Assembly (NCBI GenBank): GCA_018654255.1
Contig: JABILX010000004.1
Location: forward strand, 186,001 to 250,000
Source: Candidatus Peregrinibacteria bacterium
Lineage (GTDB): Bacteria; Patescibacteriota; Gracilibacteria; UBA1369; LOWO2-01-FULL-3
DNA: 64,000 bases
Direction of reading: 5' to 3'
Shown in pieces: positions 34,714 through 43,208 of this stretch. Within the stretch, counting starts at the first letter, position 1. The number at the start of each line of letters is the position of its first letter. A program made the position numbers and the translations under genes. Under the pieces are notes generated by a model. That model searched no databases, was not told the origin of the DNA, and worked only from the letters and a program-made list of their open reading frames with translations.

Positions 34714-34742
34714 ATTATACAACAAAAACTCCTACCAATCAA
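34714..34742 (-). promoter_or_regulatory. Internal promoter upstream of the paralog pair
   Basis: On the minus strand TTGATT (34742-34737), 17-bp spacer, TATAAT (34719-34714). Predicted start near 34707. It overlaps the stop of the 139-aa gene, so the paralog pair can be expressed independently of elp3. This position disfavours a start codon at 34725 for that message. Confidence 0.6.
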
Positions 34743-35151
34743 CCTGTAAGTCCATATCATTCATCACAGCCTCAACATCAGTATGAGTCATATCTAATAG
34801 CCCACTGGTTAACCTGAAATCCCTCCCATCATCAGATAGATCATCCGCGATTTTCTCCTCCAAAATCCCACGCGCACACCAAGCCACTCCAACTTTTTTT
34901 CTAGCGTCCTCATCTGAAGAGAAAACATCTCCTAAACCATCAAATTCACAAGACTTTCCCCTATTGTCAGAACACGTCTTGAGACAAGCAGCAATAGCCT
35001 CTCTTTGTGGCTTTTTTAACCACTTCACAATCTCGATATGACCAACAACCAAGCACAGTGCCAGCGTACCAATATGCAAACATCTAACAGCTGCACGAAA
35101 AACCTCCAACTCCCTCTTTTCATCATAATCTTGAAACTCCAAATTACCCAT
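34732..35151 (-). CDS. Unrecognised 139-aa Cys-containing protein
   Basis: A soluble helical protein with several Cys residues (RCLHIGTLALCL, ACLKTCSDNRGKSCEF, AWCARG) that might bind metal, though no classical motif is formed. It lies 2 bp downstream of elp3, so co-expression is very likely. Function unknown. Confidence 0.55.
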   Translation of the reverse strand: MGNLEFQDYDEKRELEVFRAAVRCLHIGTLALCLVVGHIEIVKWLKKPQREAIAACLKTCSDNRGKSCEFDGLGDVFSSDEDARKKVGVAWCARGILEEKIADDLSDDGRDFRLTSGLLDMTHTDVEAVMNDMDLQVDW

Positions 35152-35153
35152 TA

Positions 35154-36746
35154 CTACACATTTTTATACTGATACAATTCCCCATCATTGAAGCCCAATT
35201 TTTTATAATATTCACGGACCCCCACCCCACTGATCACAACGAGCTTAGACAAACCTTCTTGTTTTGTCAACAAAGCGACTTTCTCGATTAATTGTCTACC
35301 ATAACCCTTGTGTTGGCTCGCTTTTTTGTCTTTTCCAGATATAGAAATGTGCTCACCGAAAACATGTAATTCACGGATAACCGCAGCATCACGAAGATCG
35401 GCCATCCAATGCTTTTCACCCGAGAAATGTTGGGACGGTACTCTTAGTCGAACATAACCTATCAATTTGTCGTTTTCAACATCCTCAAAACTCACAAAAA
35501 ACTCTTTCCCAGAAGAAGACTTGTATTCTCTTACAACTAACTCAGCTTTTTTAACAACATCGCTTTTAATCTCCCTACATCTTATACATTTACATTTTTT
35601 ACCTTTTTTCTTCATTTCTTCTTGGACATATTGCCTGAGGTTAGAAACCTTACTTCCCCCAATAATACTCTCGGCCGGAATATCTCGATATAACCGAGTT
35701 ATCCTACAATACTCAGGAACTTTCTCTTTAAATTTAACAAGTAAATCAATCAACTCTTTGTCAGCATATGGTTTGTGCCCACCATCTCGATAGATTTTCT
35801 CCAAAGGAGAATAAGGAACCACCACACAAGGATATATTTTCAACCAATCAGGCTTGTATAATTCGTTATCAAAAAGCTCAGAAAACATCTCAAGGTCCTT
35901 CTTCTTGTTGCTTCCATACATATTCGGCATGAAGTGAACGTTTATCTTGAAACCAGCATCCTTGAGAAGCTTCAGAGATTCCTGCACTTCCTTAACACCA
36001 TGCCCTCTCTTGTTAAGCTTATATATATTGTCGTCCAAACACTGGACTCCCAGTTCAACCTTGGTAACCCCAAGTTTACGGAAAAATTTCAAAGACTCCT
36101 CGTCAATATAATCAGGCCTAGTCTCTATAGAAAGTCCAACGCACCTGTTATTGGCCTTCTCATTTTTTCTCTGAGCCTCATCGAGAGACCTTTCTTTCTT
36201 TCCATCACCATAATCATAATTCAACCCATTGTAGACTCCTTTTACAAAATTCCTCTGATAAGCTTTTGGGTAAAAATTAAAGGTTCCACCAGAGATAATC
36301 ATCTCAATCTTGTCGGTACGATGTCCTGTTTTTTGAAGACCTTTCAATCTAGAAACCACCTGTCTGTACGGATCAAAATCATTCAAAATAGCACGCATTA
36401 CGGCGGGCTCATTGCTCAAATAGCTTTTGGGCATATCGGGTTCCTTTGGACAATAGATGCACTGACCAGGACAAGCATAATCCTTCGTTATAACAGTGAT
36501 AGAAGCAATCCCCGAAGTACTCCGCACTCCCCTCTTTCTTATCAATTTCTCAAACCTCAAATCAGGTTCGAGAACACCTCCATCAACAAGCTCGTTGTAA
36601 GCTCTTACAAGCTCAATACTTGTTAGAGACGAGATTTTGTATTCACTCGAGTAGACGTTCTTTAATTTCTGCAAAAATCTTCTGTCAGAAATTTCATCTC
36701 TAATAGCTTGTTTAACAAATTTTTTCGCTATATGATCTATCTGCAT
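35154..36746 (-). CDS. Elp3-type tRNA U34 carboxymethylation enzyme (radical SAM + GNAT)
   Basis: Elp3 uses acetyl-CoA and a SAM radical to make cm5U at wobble uridine 34. The 530-aa protein has an N-terminal helical region and the radical-SAM CX3CX2C motif CPGQCIYC (Cys92, Cys96, Cys99), with GGTF after it. It has a Zn-type KCKCIRCREI linker and a C-terminal GNAT domain with ELHVFG, GYGRQLIEK and YYKKLGFNDG. Full-length Elp3 is standard in eukaryotes and archaea but rare in bacteria. The divergent neighbour 31 bp away is a Trm9-like methyltransferase that would complete mcm5U. No mnmE or mnmG is in this window. Confidence 0.93.
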   Translation of the reverse strand: MQIDHIAKKFVKQAIRDEISDRRFLQKLKNVYSSEYKISSLTSIELVRAYNELVDGGVLEPDLRFEKLIRKRGVRSTSGIASITVITKDYACPGQCIYCPKEPDMPKSYLSNEPAVMRAILNDFDPYRQVVSRLKGLQKTGHRTDKIEMIISGGTFNFYPKAYQRNFVKGVYNGLNYDYGDGKKERSLDEAQRKNEKANNRCVGLSIETRPDYIDEESLKFFRKLGVTKVELGVQCLDDNIYKLNKRGHGVKEVQESLKLLKDAGFKINVHFMPNMYGSNKKKDLEMFSELFDNELYKPDWLKIYPCVVVPYSPLEKIYRDGGHKPYADKELIDLLVKFKEKVPEYCRITRLYRDIPAESIIGGSKVSNLRQYVQEEMKKKGKKCKCIRCREIKSDVVKKAELVVREYKSSSGKEFFVSFEDVENDKLIGYVRLRVPSQHFSGEKHWMADLRDAAVIRELHVFGEHISISGKDKKASQHKGYGRQLIEKVALLTKQEGLSKLVVISGVGVREYYKKLGFNDGELYQYKNV

Positions 36747-36777
36747 TTTTTATTATTAAAGCTTGGGGAATTCTATC

Positions 36778-37449
36778 ATGAGAGAGAATACAGCAAAAGC
36801 AATCCTTGAAAACGTAAAAAAAACATATAGCGACATAGCAAACGATTTTTCAAAAAGCAGAAACAACAAATGGAATGAATTCGATTCATTTCTCGAATTT
36901 ATCGAAAACAAAGGCACTGTAGCTGACATTGGGTGTGGCAACGGAAGATTCTACAAATTCTTGAGAGAAAAACGAGACAGCAAGTACGTAGGAATAGACA
37001 ACAACAAAGAACTTCTCAAAGAGGCGAAACGTCTAAACAAAGCAAATTTCATCGAAGGCGACATACTCAAAATCCCATTAAAAGAAGACTCTCAAGACGT
37101 GACAGTTTGTATAGCAGCTCTACACCACATTCCATCGAAAAAACTCAAGAATCAAGCCATCGAAGAACTAGCCAGAATAACAAAACCCAAAGGATACTTA
37201 CTCCTGTCAGTATGGAACCTACTAGAGCAAAAAAAATACAAAAAATATGTTGTTAAAGCTTTTGTAAAATGGTTGTATACAATGGGCAAATTCGAAAAAA
37301 GAGGACTTTTCATCCCATGGCAAAAAGAAAGAGACAGATACTACTACGCATTCAAAGAAAGTGAACTTAAAAAAATGCTAGATAAAAAATTTAAAATCAT
37401 AAAAAAAACTAAAGGAAATAACATTGTTCTAATATGCGAGAAAAAGTAA
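36778..37449 (+). CDS. Trm9-like SAM methyltransferase (putative mcm5U34 methylase)
   Basis: A class I methyltransferase of 223 aa. The region TYSDIANDFSKSRNNKW before motif I (VADIGCGNGRF, about 48-58) is strongly reminiscent of yeast Trm9 and the ALKBH8 methylase domain. The later LFIPW, RYYYAFKESEL and C-terminal GNNIVLICEK also match that family. Trm9 methylates cm5U34 to mcm5U34 in tRNA. The gene is divergent from elp3, whose product would supply the substrate. The eukaryotic partner Trm112 is not seen. Start at ATG 36778, with GGGGA upstream. It overlaps the next gene by 16 bp. Confidence 0.8.
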   Translation: MRENTAKAILENVKKTYSDIANDFSKSRNNKWNEFDSFLEFIENKGTVADIGCGNGRFYKFLREKRDSKYVGIDNNKELLKEAKRLNKANFIEGDILKIPLKEDSQDVTVCIAALHHIPSKKLKNQAIEELARITKPKGYLLLSVWNLLEQKKYKKYVVKAFVKWLYTMGKFEKRGLFIPWQKERDRYYYAFKESELKKMLDKKFKIIKKTKGNNIVLICEKK

Positions 37450-38264
37450 AAATACTAGGAGTAAATTTCGACAAAATCACATCTAAAGATGCTTTGGAAA
37501 AAATATCAGACTGGCTTTCTCCGGGGATACATTTGAAAAAAAGACACGTTGTAGTCACGCCAAATCCAGAAATACTACTTGAAGCCCAGAAAGACGATAA
37601 ATACAGACGAATCTTGAACAAGGCAGACCTGAGCATTCCAGATGGGATAGGGGTATTATGGGCATCAAAATTCAGAAAAATCGCGAACACAAAAGACTCC
37701 AAGCTAAAAAAATGCTCAAAATGGTTCGTCAGCTTATCGATGATTCCAATCAGCAAAAGCTACATAAGAACCGAGTTGCCAGAAAGAGTGACTGGAGTGG
37801 ACCTGATGGAAAAAATATGCAAACTGGCAGAGATAAAAGGAAGTAAAGTTTTTTTACTCGGAGCGGGGAAAGGAATAGCTAGACGCACAGCTGAAAAACT
37901 AATGGAAAAATATCCAGAACTTCTAATAACTGGAGTCTATGCAGGAACCCCAAAGCAGAAACACGAAAAGAAAATACGTGAGCTAATCAACGCAAGTGAA
38001 GCCGAAGTATTATTTGTAGCATACGGAGCTCCAAACCAAGAAAAATGGATAGAAAGAAACATAAAACACATTCACACACTAAAAGTAGCTATGGGCGTTG
38101 GGGGCTCTTTTGATTTCATTTCAGGAGAAAAAAAGAGGGCACCAATCGTAATGCAAAAAACAGGACTTGAATGGCTGTACAGATTGTCTAAACAACCATC
38201 AAGAGCAAAAAGAATACTCAACGCAACAGTGGTATTCCCTATTAGAGTCTTTAAAAGAAAATAA
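37434..38264 (+). CDS. WecG/TagA/CpsF family glycosyltransferase (GT26)
   Basis: A 276-aa GT26 enzyme. Signatures are VVVTPNPEILLEAQ, DLSIPDGIGVLWAS, VFLLGAGKGIARR and VAYGAPNQEKWIERN. It would add a sugar (often N-acetylmannosamine or similar) to an undecaprenyl-linked glycan for the cell surface. It overlaps the methyltransferase gene by 16 bp and is probably co-transcribed by proximity rather than function. Confidence 0.93.
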   Translation: MREKVKILGVNFDKITSKDALEKISDWLSPGIHLKKRHVVVTPNPEILLEAQKDDKYRRILNKADLSIPDGIGVLWASKFRKIANTKDSKLKKCSKWFVSLSMIPISKSYIRTELPERVTGVDLMEKICKLAEIKGSKVFLLGAGKGIARRTAEKLMEKYPELLITGVYAGTPKQKHEKKIRELINASEAEVLFVAYGAPNQEKWIERNIKHIHTLKVAMGVGGSFDFISGEKKRAPIVMQKTGLEWLYRLSKQPSRAKRILNATVVFPIRVFKRK

Positions 38265-38266
38265 AA

Positions 38267-38536
38267 CTACTTTTTCTTTTTGCCAGACTTTTTCTTGGCG
38301 TCCAATAGTTGATTTACTATCGGAGTAATCTTTTCAATCACAACATTCATTGCTTTCAGAGGACTAACCACTGAAACTTTGACTTTATCAGTTACATCCT
38401 TAACATCATCCAAGATTTTCGATACATCTCTCAAGATAAAGATCACGTAAAGCAAAGCCATCGATAAAAAAATGACTAATACAAGGAATCCAATCCCGAA
38501 AGACATGCGCATGATATCTGCAGAGGTTTCAAACAT
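38267..38536 (-). CDS. Small single-pass membrane protein, DUF948-like
   Basis: An 89-aa protein with one N-terminal transmembrane helix (FGIGFLVLVIFLSMALLYVIF) and an amphipathic tail ending in KKKSGKKKK. It resembles DUF948-type small membrane proteins. It is the last gene of the operon from 41548. Function unknown. Confidence 0.6.
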   Translation of the reverse strand: MFETSADIMRMSFGIGFLVLVIFLSMALLYVIFILRDVSKILDDVKDVTDKVKVSVVSPLKAMNVVIEKITPIVNQLLDAKKKSGKKKK

Positions 38537-38564
38537 AGGAATTTTGGTTTAATTTACTCTATTA

Positions 38565-39995
38565 TTATAGCATTTTTCGCACCATTTCGTCCACTATCGA
38601 TGGGTTGGCCTTTCCCTTCATCTCTTTCATGACTTGACCTATCAAGGCTCCTACAGCCTTGTCCTTGCCATTTTTTATATCTTCTACAATAGATGGGTTC
38701 GCCTTCACGACTTTTTTGCAAACTTCTTCGATTTCAGACGAATCACTGATCTGTTCAAGTCCCTTTTTCTTAACAATCTTCGCTGGATCATCTCCAGTCT
38801 TGTACATCTCTTCGAAAACATCACCTTTCGCAGCGTTGTTCGAGACTTTCCCATCCTTGATCATTTTGAGCAAAATACCCATCATTTCAGAAGTAACTTT
38901 TTGTTCACCAACAGATATAAGTTCCTCCCTCAAATGCTTCATAAGGACGGTTAGTACAAAAGAAATTGCCAACTTAACATCCCCACAACCCTTGATAACT
39001 TCCTCGAAATAATTTGCCAAGGAAACATCTGCGACCAAAATCCTTACATCCTCATCGTTTAATCCATACTGTTCCTTAAACCTTTGTGCTTTTTGGGCCG
39101 GCAATTCCGGCAACTTCTTTTTCATTTCTTCAATTTGCTTCTTTGAAGTAATCACTGGAGGAATGTCTGGTTCAGGGAAATATCTGTAATCATCACTCCC
39201 CTCCTTGGTTCTCATAATATATATTTCTTGCTTGTCATCATTCCAACCAACAGTCAGATCTTGAGTCTGAACCTCCCCTTGTTCCCACAAAGCTTTTTGT
39301 CTATCAATCTCAAAATCTATAGCATTTTCAAGAGACCTAAACGAATTCAAATTCTTGATCTCACTTCGAGCATTTAACCCCTTACTCCCCTTCTCACGAA
39401 TAGAAACAGACGCGTCAAACCTCATCATCCCCTTCTCCATGTCAGCCTCACTTGAACCAATGTATCTCAATATTTTCTGAACCTCCTTGGCATACAAAGA
39501 AGCCTCCTCAGAAGATCTCATGTCCGGCTCACTAACGATTTCCATCAAAGGAGTTCCGGCTCTATTGAAATCAACCAACGTCCCACCTTTTACATGAGTT
39601 AATTTTCCCGCATCGTCCTCCAGATGCAACCTAGTAATATTTATTTTTTTATTTCCGCCAGACGTTTTGATATCAATCCATCCTTTCTCAGAAATAGGTT
39701 CATCAAACTGAGATATTTGAAAACCTTTTGGTGAATCTGGATAGAAGTAATTTTTTCTATCGAATTTAGAGAACTCCTTTATTTGACAATTCAAAGCCAA
39801 AGCAGCAAAAATTCCTTTTTGCAAAGCCTCATCATTCAACACGGGTAACATCCCTGGAAATCCAGTACAAACAGGGCAAGTATTGATATTCGGAGATTTA
39901 TCAAAAGAATCGTTGTCACACCTGCAAAACATCTTTGTTTTGGTTGAAATCTGCGCATGAATCTCCAATCCAATTACAACCTCAATATCTGTCAT
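38565..39995 (-). CDS. gatB: Aspartyl/glutamyl-tRNA amidotransferase subunit B
   Basis: A 476-aa GatB of the GatCAB complex, which amidates Glu-tRNA(Gln) and/or Asp-tRNA(Asn). Motifs are VIGLEIHAQ, NTCPVCTGFPGMLPV, KNYFYPDSPKGFQISQ and YRYFPEPDIPP. The C-terminal YqeY-like tail (GALIGQVMKEMKGKANPS) is intact. gatA and gatC are not in the window. 5 bp downstream of coaE. Confidence 0.96.
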   Translation of the reverse strand: MTDIEVVIGLEIHAQISTKTKMFCRCDNDSFDKSPNINTCPVCTGFPGMLPVLNDEALQKGIFAALALNCQIKEFSKFDRKNYFYPDSPKGFQISQFDEPISEKGWIDIKTSGGNKKINITRLHLEDDAGKLTHVKGGTLVDFNRAGTPLMEIVSEPDMRSSEEASLYAKEVQKILRYIGSSEADMEKGMMRFDASVSIREKGSKGLNARSEIKNLNSFRSLENAIDFEIDRQKALWEQGEVQTQDLTVGWNDDKQEIYIMRTKEGSDDYRYFPEPDIPPVITSKKQIEEMKKKLPELPAQKAQRFKEQYGLNDEDVRILVADVSLANYFEEVIKGCGDVKLAISFVLTVLMKHLREELISVGEQKVTSEMMGILLKMIKDGKVSNNAAKGDVFEEMYKTGDDPAKIVKKKGLEQISDSSEIEEVCKKVVKANPSIVEDIKNGKDKAVGALIGQVMKEMKGKANPSIVDEMVRKML

Positions 39996-40000
39996 CTTAT

Positions 40001-40525
40001 TTAAGAAGTTAATTTTTCAACCTGGATTATAACCTGTTTTTCCAAGTCCTTCAAAGTAGAATTATTTAACACCTTCCCATCAACCTTTTTGGGCAAGATA
40101 TCAATAAATTCTTTTGTATTTACGTCAGGCCTCTCCACAACAAGAATCTTATCAACCAATTTATTCAAATATTTATCTTCAAAATAAACAGCCTCTATAG
40201 CGACCTTCTCCTCATCAAGCTTATATAATTCTTTGGAAATTTCATTGAAAACCAAAGGGTGTATTAGCACATTTAGTATTTTTAATTTCTTAAAGTCAGA
40301 AAAAACAACTTTTCTCAATTTAGACCTGTTAACAGAACCGTCTTTGGAAATAAATTCATCACCAAAAAAATCAACAACCTTTCTCTGCCCAGGCCGACCT
40401 TTCTCATACAATCTATGAACAACTTCATCAGCATCTATGACATACCAACCCTTACCTTGAAGAATCTTCAAAACCTCACTTTTGCCAGATCCTGGATGCC
40501 CACAAATACCCAATATAAAATTCAT
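40001..40525 (-). CDS. coaE: Dephospho-CoA kinase-like protein
   Basis: A 174-aa P-loop kinase of the CoaE type, completing coenzyme A. It has GHPGSGKSEV (Walker A), VIDADEVVHRLYEKG, a VFSD...LNVLIHPLV region and the lid. The first Gly-rich loop differs slightly from the common GGIGSGKS. Between the 140-aa gene and gatB in the operon. Confidence 0.88.
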   Translation of the reverse strand: MNFILGICGHPGSGKSEVLKILQGKGWYVIDADEVVHRLYEKGRPGQRKVVDFFGDEFISKDGSVNRSKLRKVVFSDFKKLKILNVLIHPLVFNEISKELYKLDEEKVAIEAVYFEDKYLNKLVDKILVVERPDVNTKEFIDILPKKVDGKVLNNSTLKDLEKQVIIQVEKLTS

Positions 40526-40527
40526 AA

Positions 40528-40950
40528 TTAAACATTAGCACCTAAATCATTCAAAGCTCTTTTGAAAGATGAAATTGCACTCTTTACTTCCGCATTACTC
40601 AACCTAACATCAACCTGATGGGCAATTCTATTTCTAAGTTTGTGAGCCCTCCAAACAGCATTTATATCAGAAAAATAAGCATCACTCCTTTTCAACATTT
40701 CACCAAAAGACAACCCATCAAATTTCTTACCAGCCCTTTTGCCAAGAGTGTGATGAAGAAGCTTGTCAGCATTTATGATTGCAATAGACTGATTAGTATT
40801 CAACATCTCCGAGACCTTGGCCCAATGCTTTGAAATATACTTTTGGTCGCTATTACTAAGCTTGGCCCTATTCTTCCACTGCAACCAAGAAACAAAACCC
40901 ATAACAAGAACTACCAGAAGAAAAAAGCCAACAACAAATACAAGAACCAT
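40528..40950 (-). CDS. Membrane-anchored HEPN-like helical protein
   Basis: A hydrophobic N-terminal helix (VLVFVVGFFLLVVLVMGFV) precedes a helical domain ending RAHKLRNRIAHQVDV. The R-N-R-I-A-H stretch resembles the Rx4H motif of HEPN-domain RNases or the DUF4145-like group. That is by eye, with no proof of RNase activity. No partner antitoxin lies beside it. Part of the 41548-to-38267 operon. Confidence 0.5.
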   Translation of the reverse strand: MVLVFVVGFFLLVVLVMGFVSWLQWKNRAKLSNSDQKYISKHWAKVSEMLNTNQSIAIINADKLLHHTLGKRAGKKFDGLSFGEMLKRSDAYFSDINAVWRAHKLRNRIAHQVDVRLSNAEVKSAISSFKRALNDLGANV

Positions 40951-40954
40951 ATAA

Positions 40955-41548
40955 TTAACTGTTATCAGAATGAATTATTCCATTTTCTTTCGCATGATTA
41001 GCTATCATTTCCGCAAGCATACCCTTGAGAGTTTCATGATCAGTAAAAGACTTGTCTTTAATAAATTTCTCCTGATACTTCATTATTATTCTATCAACCT
41101 TTCTTGGATTAGCAGCATCAGCAAGATTGATCTGAACCCCCATCCCCATCTTATCAATAATTATGTCACCATAATTCAAAACCGTAGGCAGAAACCCCTG
41201 TATTGTGTAGGAAATACCATCAATCATGTGATATTCAATCCTCTTGGAAGTATTGTCGAAAACCCCTCTCCTCTCTATATCTATAACCCCAATATTAGTT
41301 ATCAATAAACAATCATAGTGATACTCCATAAACTTAATAATAAAATTAGTAAGTCCAGCAATCAACCACACCAAACAAACAATAAAGAACATAGGAAGGA
41401 AGTAAAACACCAATACCGGAGGAAGGATCCCAAATAAAACCGGCTTCCACGTTTTCTTTTTCAAAATAAACCAATGTCTATTAATCACGTGAAAAATTTC
41501 TTCTCCTTCGTCTAAATGTCTCCTATAAGAAAGATGTCTTAAACTCAT
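40955..41548 (-). CDS. Membrane protein with bacterial PH domain
   Basis: A 197-aa protein with two hydrophobic helices (about 35-75) followed by a bacterial PH-like (YdbS-type) beta domain with YDCLLITNIGVIDIERRGVF. First gene of its operon, behind the promoter at 41555-41583. Divergent from lepB. Function unknown; it may act in envelope organisation. Confidence 0.7.
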   Translation of the reverse strand: MSLRHLSYRRHLDEGEEIFHVINRHWFILKKKTWKPVLFGILPPVLVFYFLPMFFIVCLVWLIAGLTNFIIKFMEYHYDCLLITNIGVIDIERRGVFDNTSKRIEYHMIDGISYTIQGFLPTVLNYGDIIIDKMGMGVQINLADAANPRKVDRIIMKYQEKFIKDKSFTDHETLKGMLAEMIANHAKENGIIHSDNS

Positions 41549-41554
41549 GTTTAA

Positions 41555-41583
41555 ATTATAATATTTTATCTTTACTTTTGCAA
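41555..41583 (-). promoter_or_regulatory. Promoter for the 41548-to-38267 operon
   Basis: On the minus strand TTGCAA (41583-41578), 17-bp spacer, TATAAT (41560-41555). The start would be at about 41548, practically at the ATG, so the message may be leaderless or nearly so. Confidence 0.6.
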
Positions 41584-41596
41584 TGAAGCTATTAGT

Positions 41597-42274
41597 ATGC
41601 AGGGGATGAAAAAAGAAGATATGAAGAAAATTGGGCTTTGGCTACTAGACCTTGTGATAAATGTGGCCATCGTTTTTGGTATAGTTTTGTTAGTCGAAAG
41701 GTTCCTAGTAACACCTTTTGAAATATACGGTCCCTCGATGTGCGACAACCTTAATTTGATAGACGGAGAATGTGTTGGAGATTACGGAGAAAAAATAATC
41801 ATCAACAAAGCCGGATACTACATCAACGATCCAGAAAGAGGAGATATCATAATCTTCAAGCCAAAAATTTCTGATGAAAAGTTTTTTGTAAAAAGAATTA
41901 TTGGACTTCCCGGAGAAACAGTAGAAATATTAAACGGAGAAGTTTATGTCACAAACCAGGACAATCCAACAGGAACGAAAATAGACGAAACATATCTCAA
42001 TGCTTCGAACAAAAGAAATACAGTCACCTTTTCAAAAGGGTCTACAATCTTCCAGGTGCCAGAGAATGAATACTTTGTAATGGGAGACAATAGGAACTCA
42101 AGCACGGATTCAAGAAGCTGTTTCAGAAATCCAATATCAGAAGGATGCAGCAACGGCATGGCAGAAGCCTTTGTTCCAAAAGAGAACCTAGAAGGAAAAG
42201 CATGGGTAGTTTTCTGGCCAATAGGAAGCTGGAGAGTCGTAGACGATATGGAGTACTCAGAACTCCTCCCTTGA
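41597..42274 (+). CDS. lepB: Signal peptidase I
   Basis: A 225-aa type I signal peptidase. One N-terminal membrane helix is followed by the catalytic Ser in YGPSMCDNL and Lys in FFVKRIIGLPGE, then NEYFVMGDNRNSSTDSR. Cleaves Sec signal peptides outside the membrane. The start could be 41597 or internal ATGs at 41606 or 41621. It converges with the 125-aa membrane gene, overlapping 18 bp. Confidence 0.95.
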   Translation: MQGMKKEDMKKIGLWLLDLVINVAIVFGIVLLVERFLVTPFEIYGPSMCDNLNLIDGECVGDYGEKIIINKAGYYINDPERGDIIIFKPKISDEKFFVKRIIGLPGETVEILNGEVYVTNQDNPTGTKIDETYLNASNKRNTVTFSKGSTIFQVPENEYFVMGDNRNSSTDSRSCFRNPISEGCSNGMAEAFVPKENLEGKAWVVFWPIGSWRVVDDMEYSELLP

Positions 42275-42634
42275 GGCAAAGTAAAATTCCATCAAAACCG
42301 CAGCAGCTATCAAAAGACCTCCCGACCACCAGGTTAGAACATTTAACATAAGAAGAATTAAACAACTAACGGATATTAAACTCAAAATAACTCCCTGCCT
42401 CAATGAGATATTTATATGCAAATAAAAAATCTCATTTCTATAAAGCCAAATACGAAAAAAATATCCAAACAAAGTAAACGTACAGCTCAAGGCAATAAGT
42501 AAGCTTAGATAGAAAAAAGCCAAAGCCACAGAAGTAGATTCATAAGGATTGAATTTGAATATAACCGTAATAAAAGCTATCCAAGCAAGAACACCAGCCA
42601 AAAGCAAAATCAATAAATAATTTTTATGCACCAT
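42257..42634 (-). CDS. Four-helix membrane protein, unknown
   Basis: A 125-aa protein with about 4 hydrophobic helices and the stretch FNPYESTSVALAFFYLSLL. Similar small proteins recur in CPR genomes, as far as I recall. Function unknown. It overlaps the UDG gene by 11 bp. Confidence 0.6.
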   Translation of the reverse strand: MVHKNYLLILLLAGVLAWIAFITVIFKFNPYESTSVALAFFYLSLLIALSCTFTLFGYFFRIWLYRNEIFYLHINISLRQGVILSLISVSCLILLMLNVLTWWSGGLLIAAAVLMEFYFASREEF

Positions 42635-43208
42635 TTTTTTGTTGTGATAGTTTTTTTAAAACCTTAGGAATCACTTTGAAATCCTCCAAAAGAACATCCC
42701 TTTTTCTTGGATCGTACAAAGCCGCCGCAGGATGATAGAGAGGAATATAAACTTGTTTTTCAGACCATATCCCTTTGTACACTTTTGGACAACCGTGAGC
42801 CTCTGAAATCTTCAAGTCAGGAAGAAACCTACCCATAGAGTGTCTTCCCAGAGTAACAATAACCAAAGGCTTTATAGCTTTTATTTGTCTCGTCAAATAA
42901 GACCAACACGTACTTATCTCTTCGGGGAAAGGATCTCTATTCTCGGGAGGTCTGCACTTAACAACATTAGTTATATAAACATCCTCTCGAGTCAAACCAA
43001 TACTTTCTATCAAAGTAGTCAAAAATTTGCCAGCCGCCCCAACAAAAGGCTTCCCTTGCAAGTCCTCGTCCTTACCGGGACCTTCCCCAATAAAAAGTAT
43101 GCTAGCCTTCTCGTGCCCATAACCAGGAACCACGTTAGTACGACCAGTACAAAGCTGACACTTATTACACGCCCCTATTTCCTTATAAATCTTATCCAAA
43201 TCACTCAT
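42624..43208 (-). CDS. Family 4 uracil-DNA glycosylase (Fe-S)
   Basis: A 194-aa glycosylase that removes uracil from DNA. The [4Fe-4S] cysteines lie in ACNKCQLC (Cys14, Cys17) and KCRPPENRDP...TCWSYL. The active-site motif is GEGPGKDEDLQGKPFVG, and the second motif is YHPAAALYDP. Overlaps both neighbours by 8-11 bp in the nrnA-like operon. Confidence 0.95.
   Translation of the reverse strand: MSDLDKIYKEIGACNKCQLCTGRTNVVPGYGHEKASILFIGEGPGKDEDLQGKPFVGAAGKFLTTLIESIGLTREDVYITNVVKCRPPENRDPFPEEISTCWSYLTRQIKAIKPLVIVTLGRHSMGRFLPDLKISEAHGCPKVYKGIWSEKQVYIPLYHPAAALYDPRKRDVLLEDFKVIPKVLKKLSQQKNGA

Noticed and set aside
35934-36626. 230-aa ORF antisense to elp3
   Set aside because: Shadow of a strongly conserved gene with intact radical-SAM motifs.
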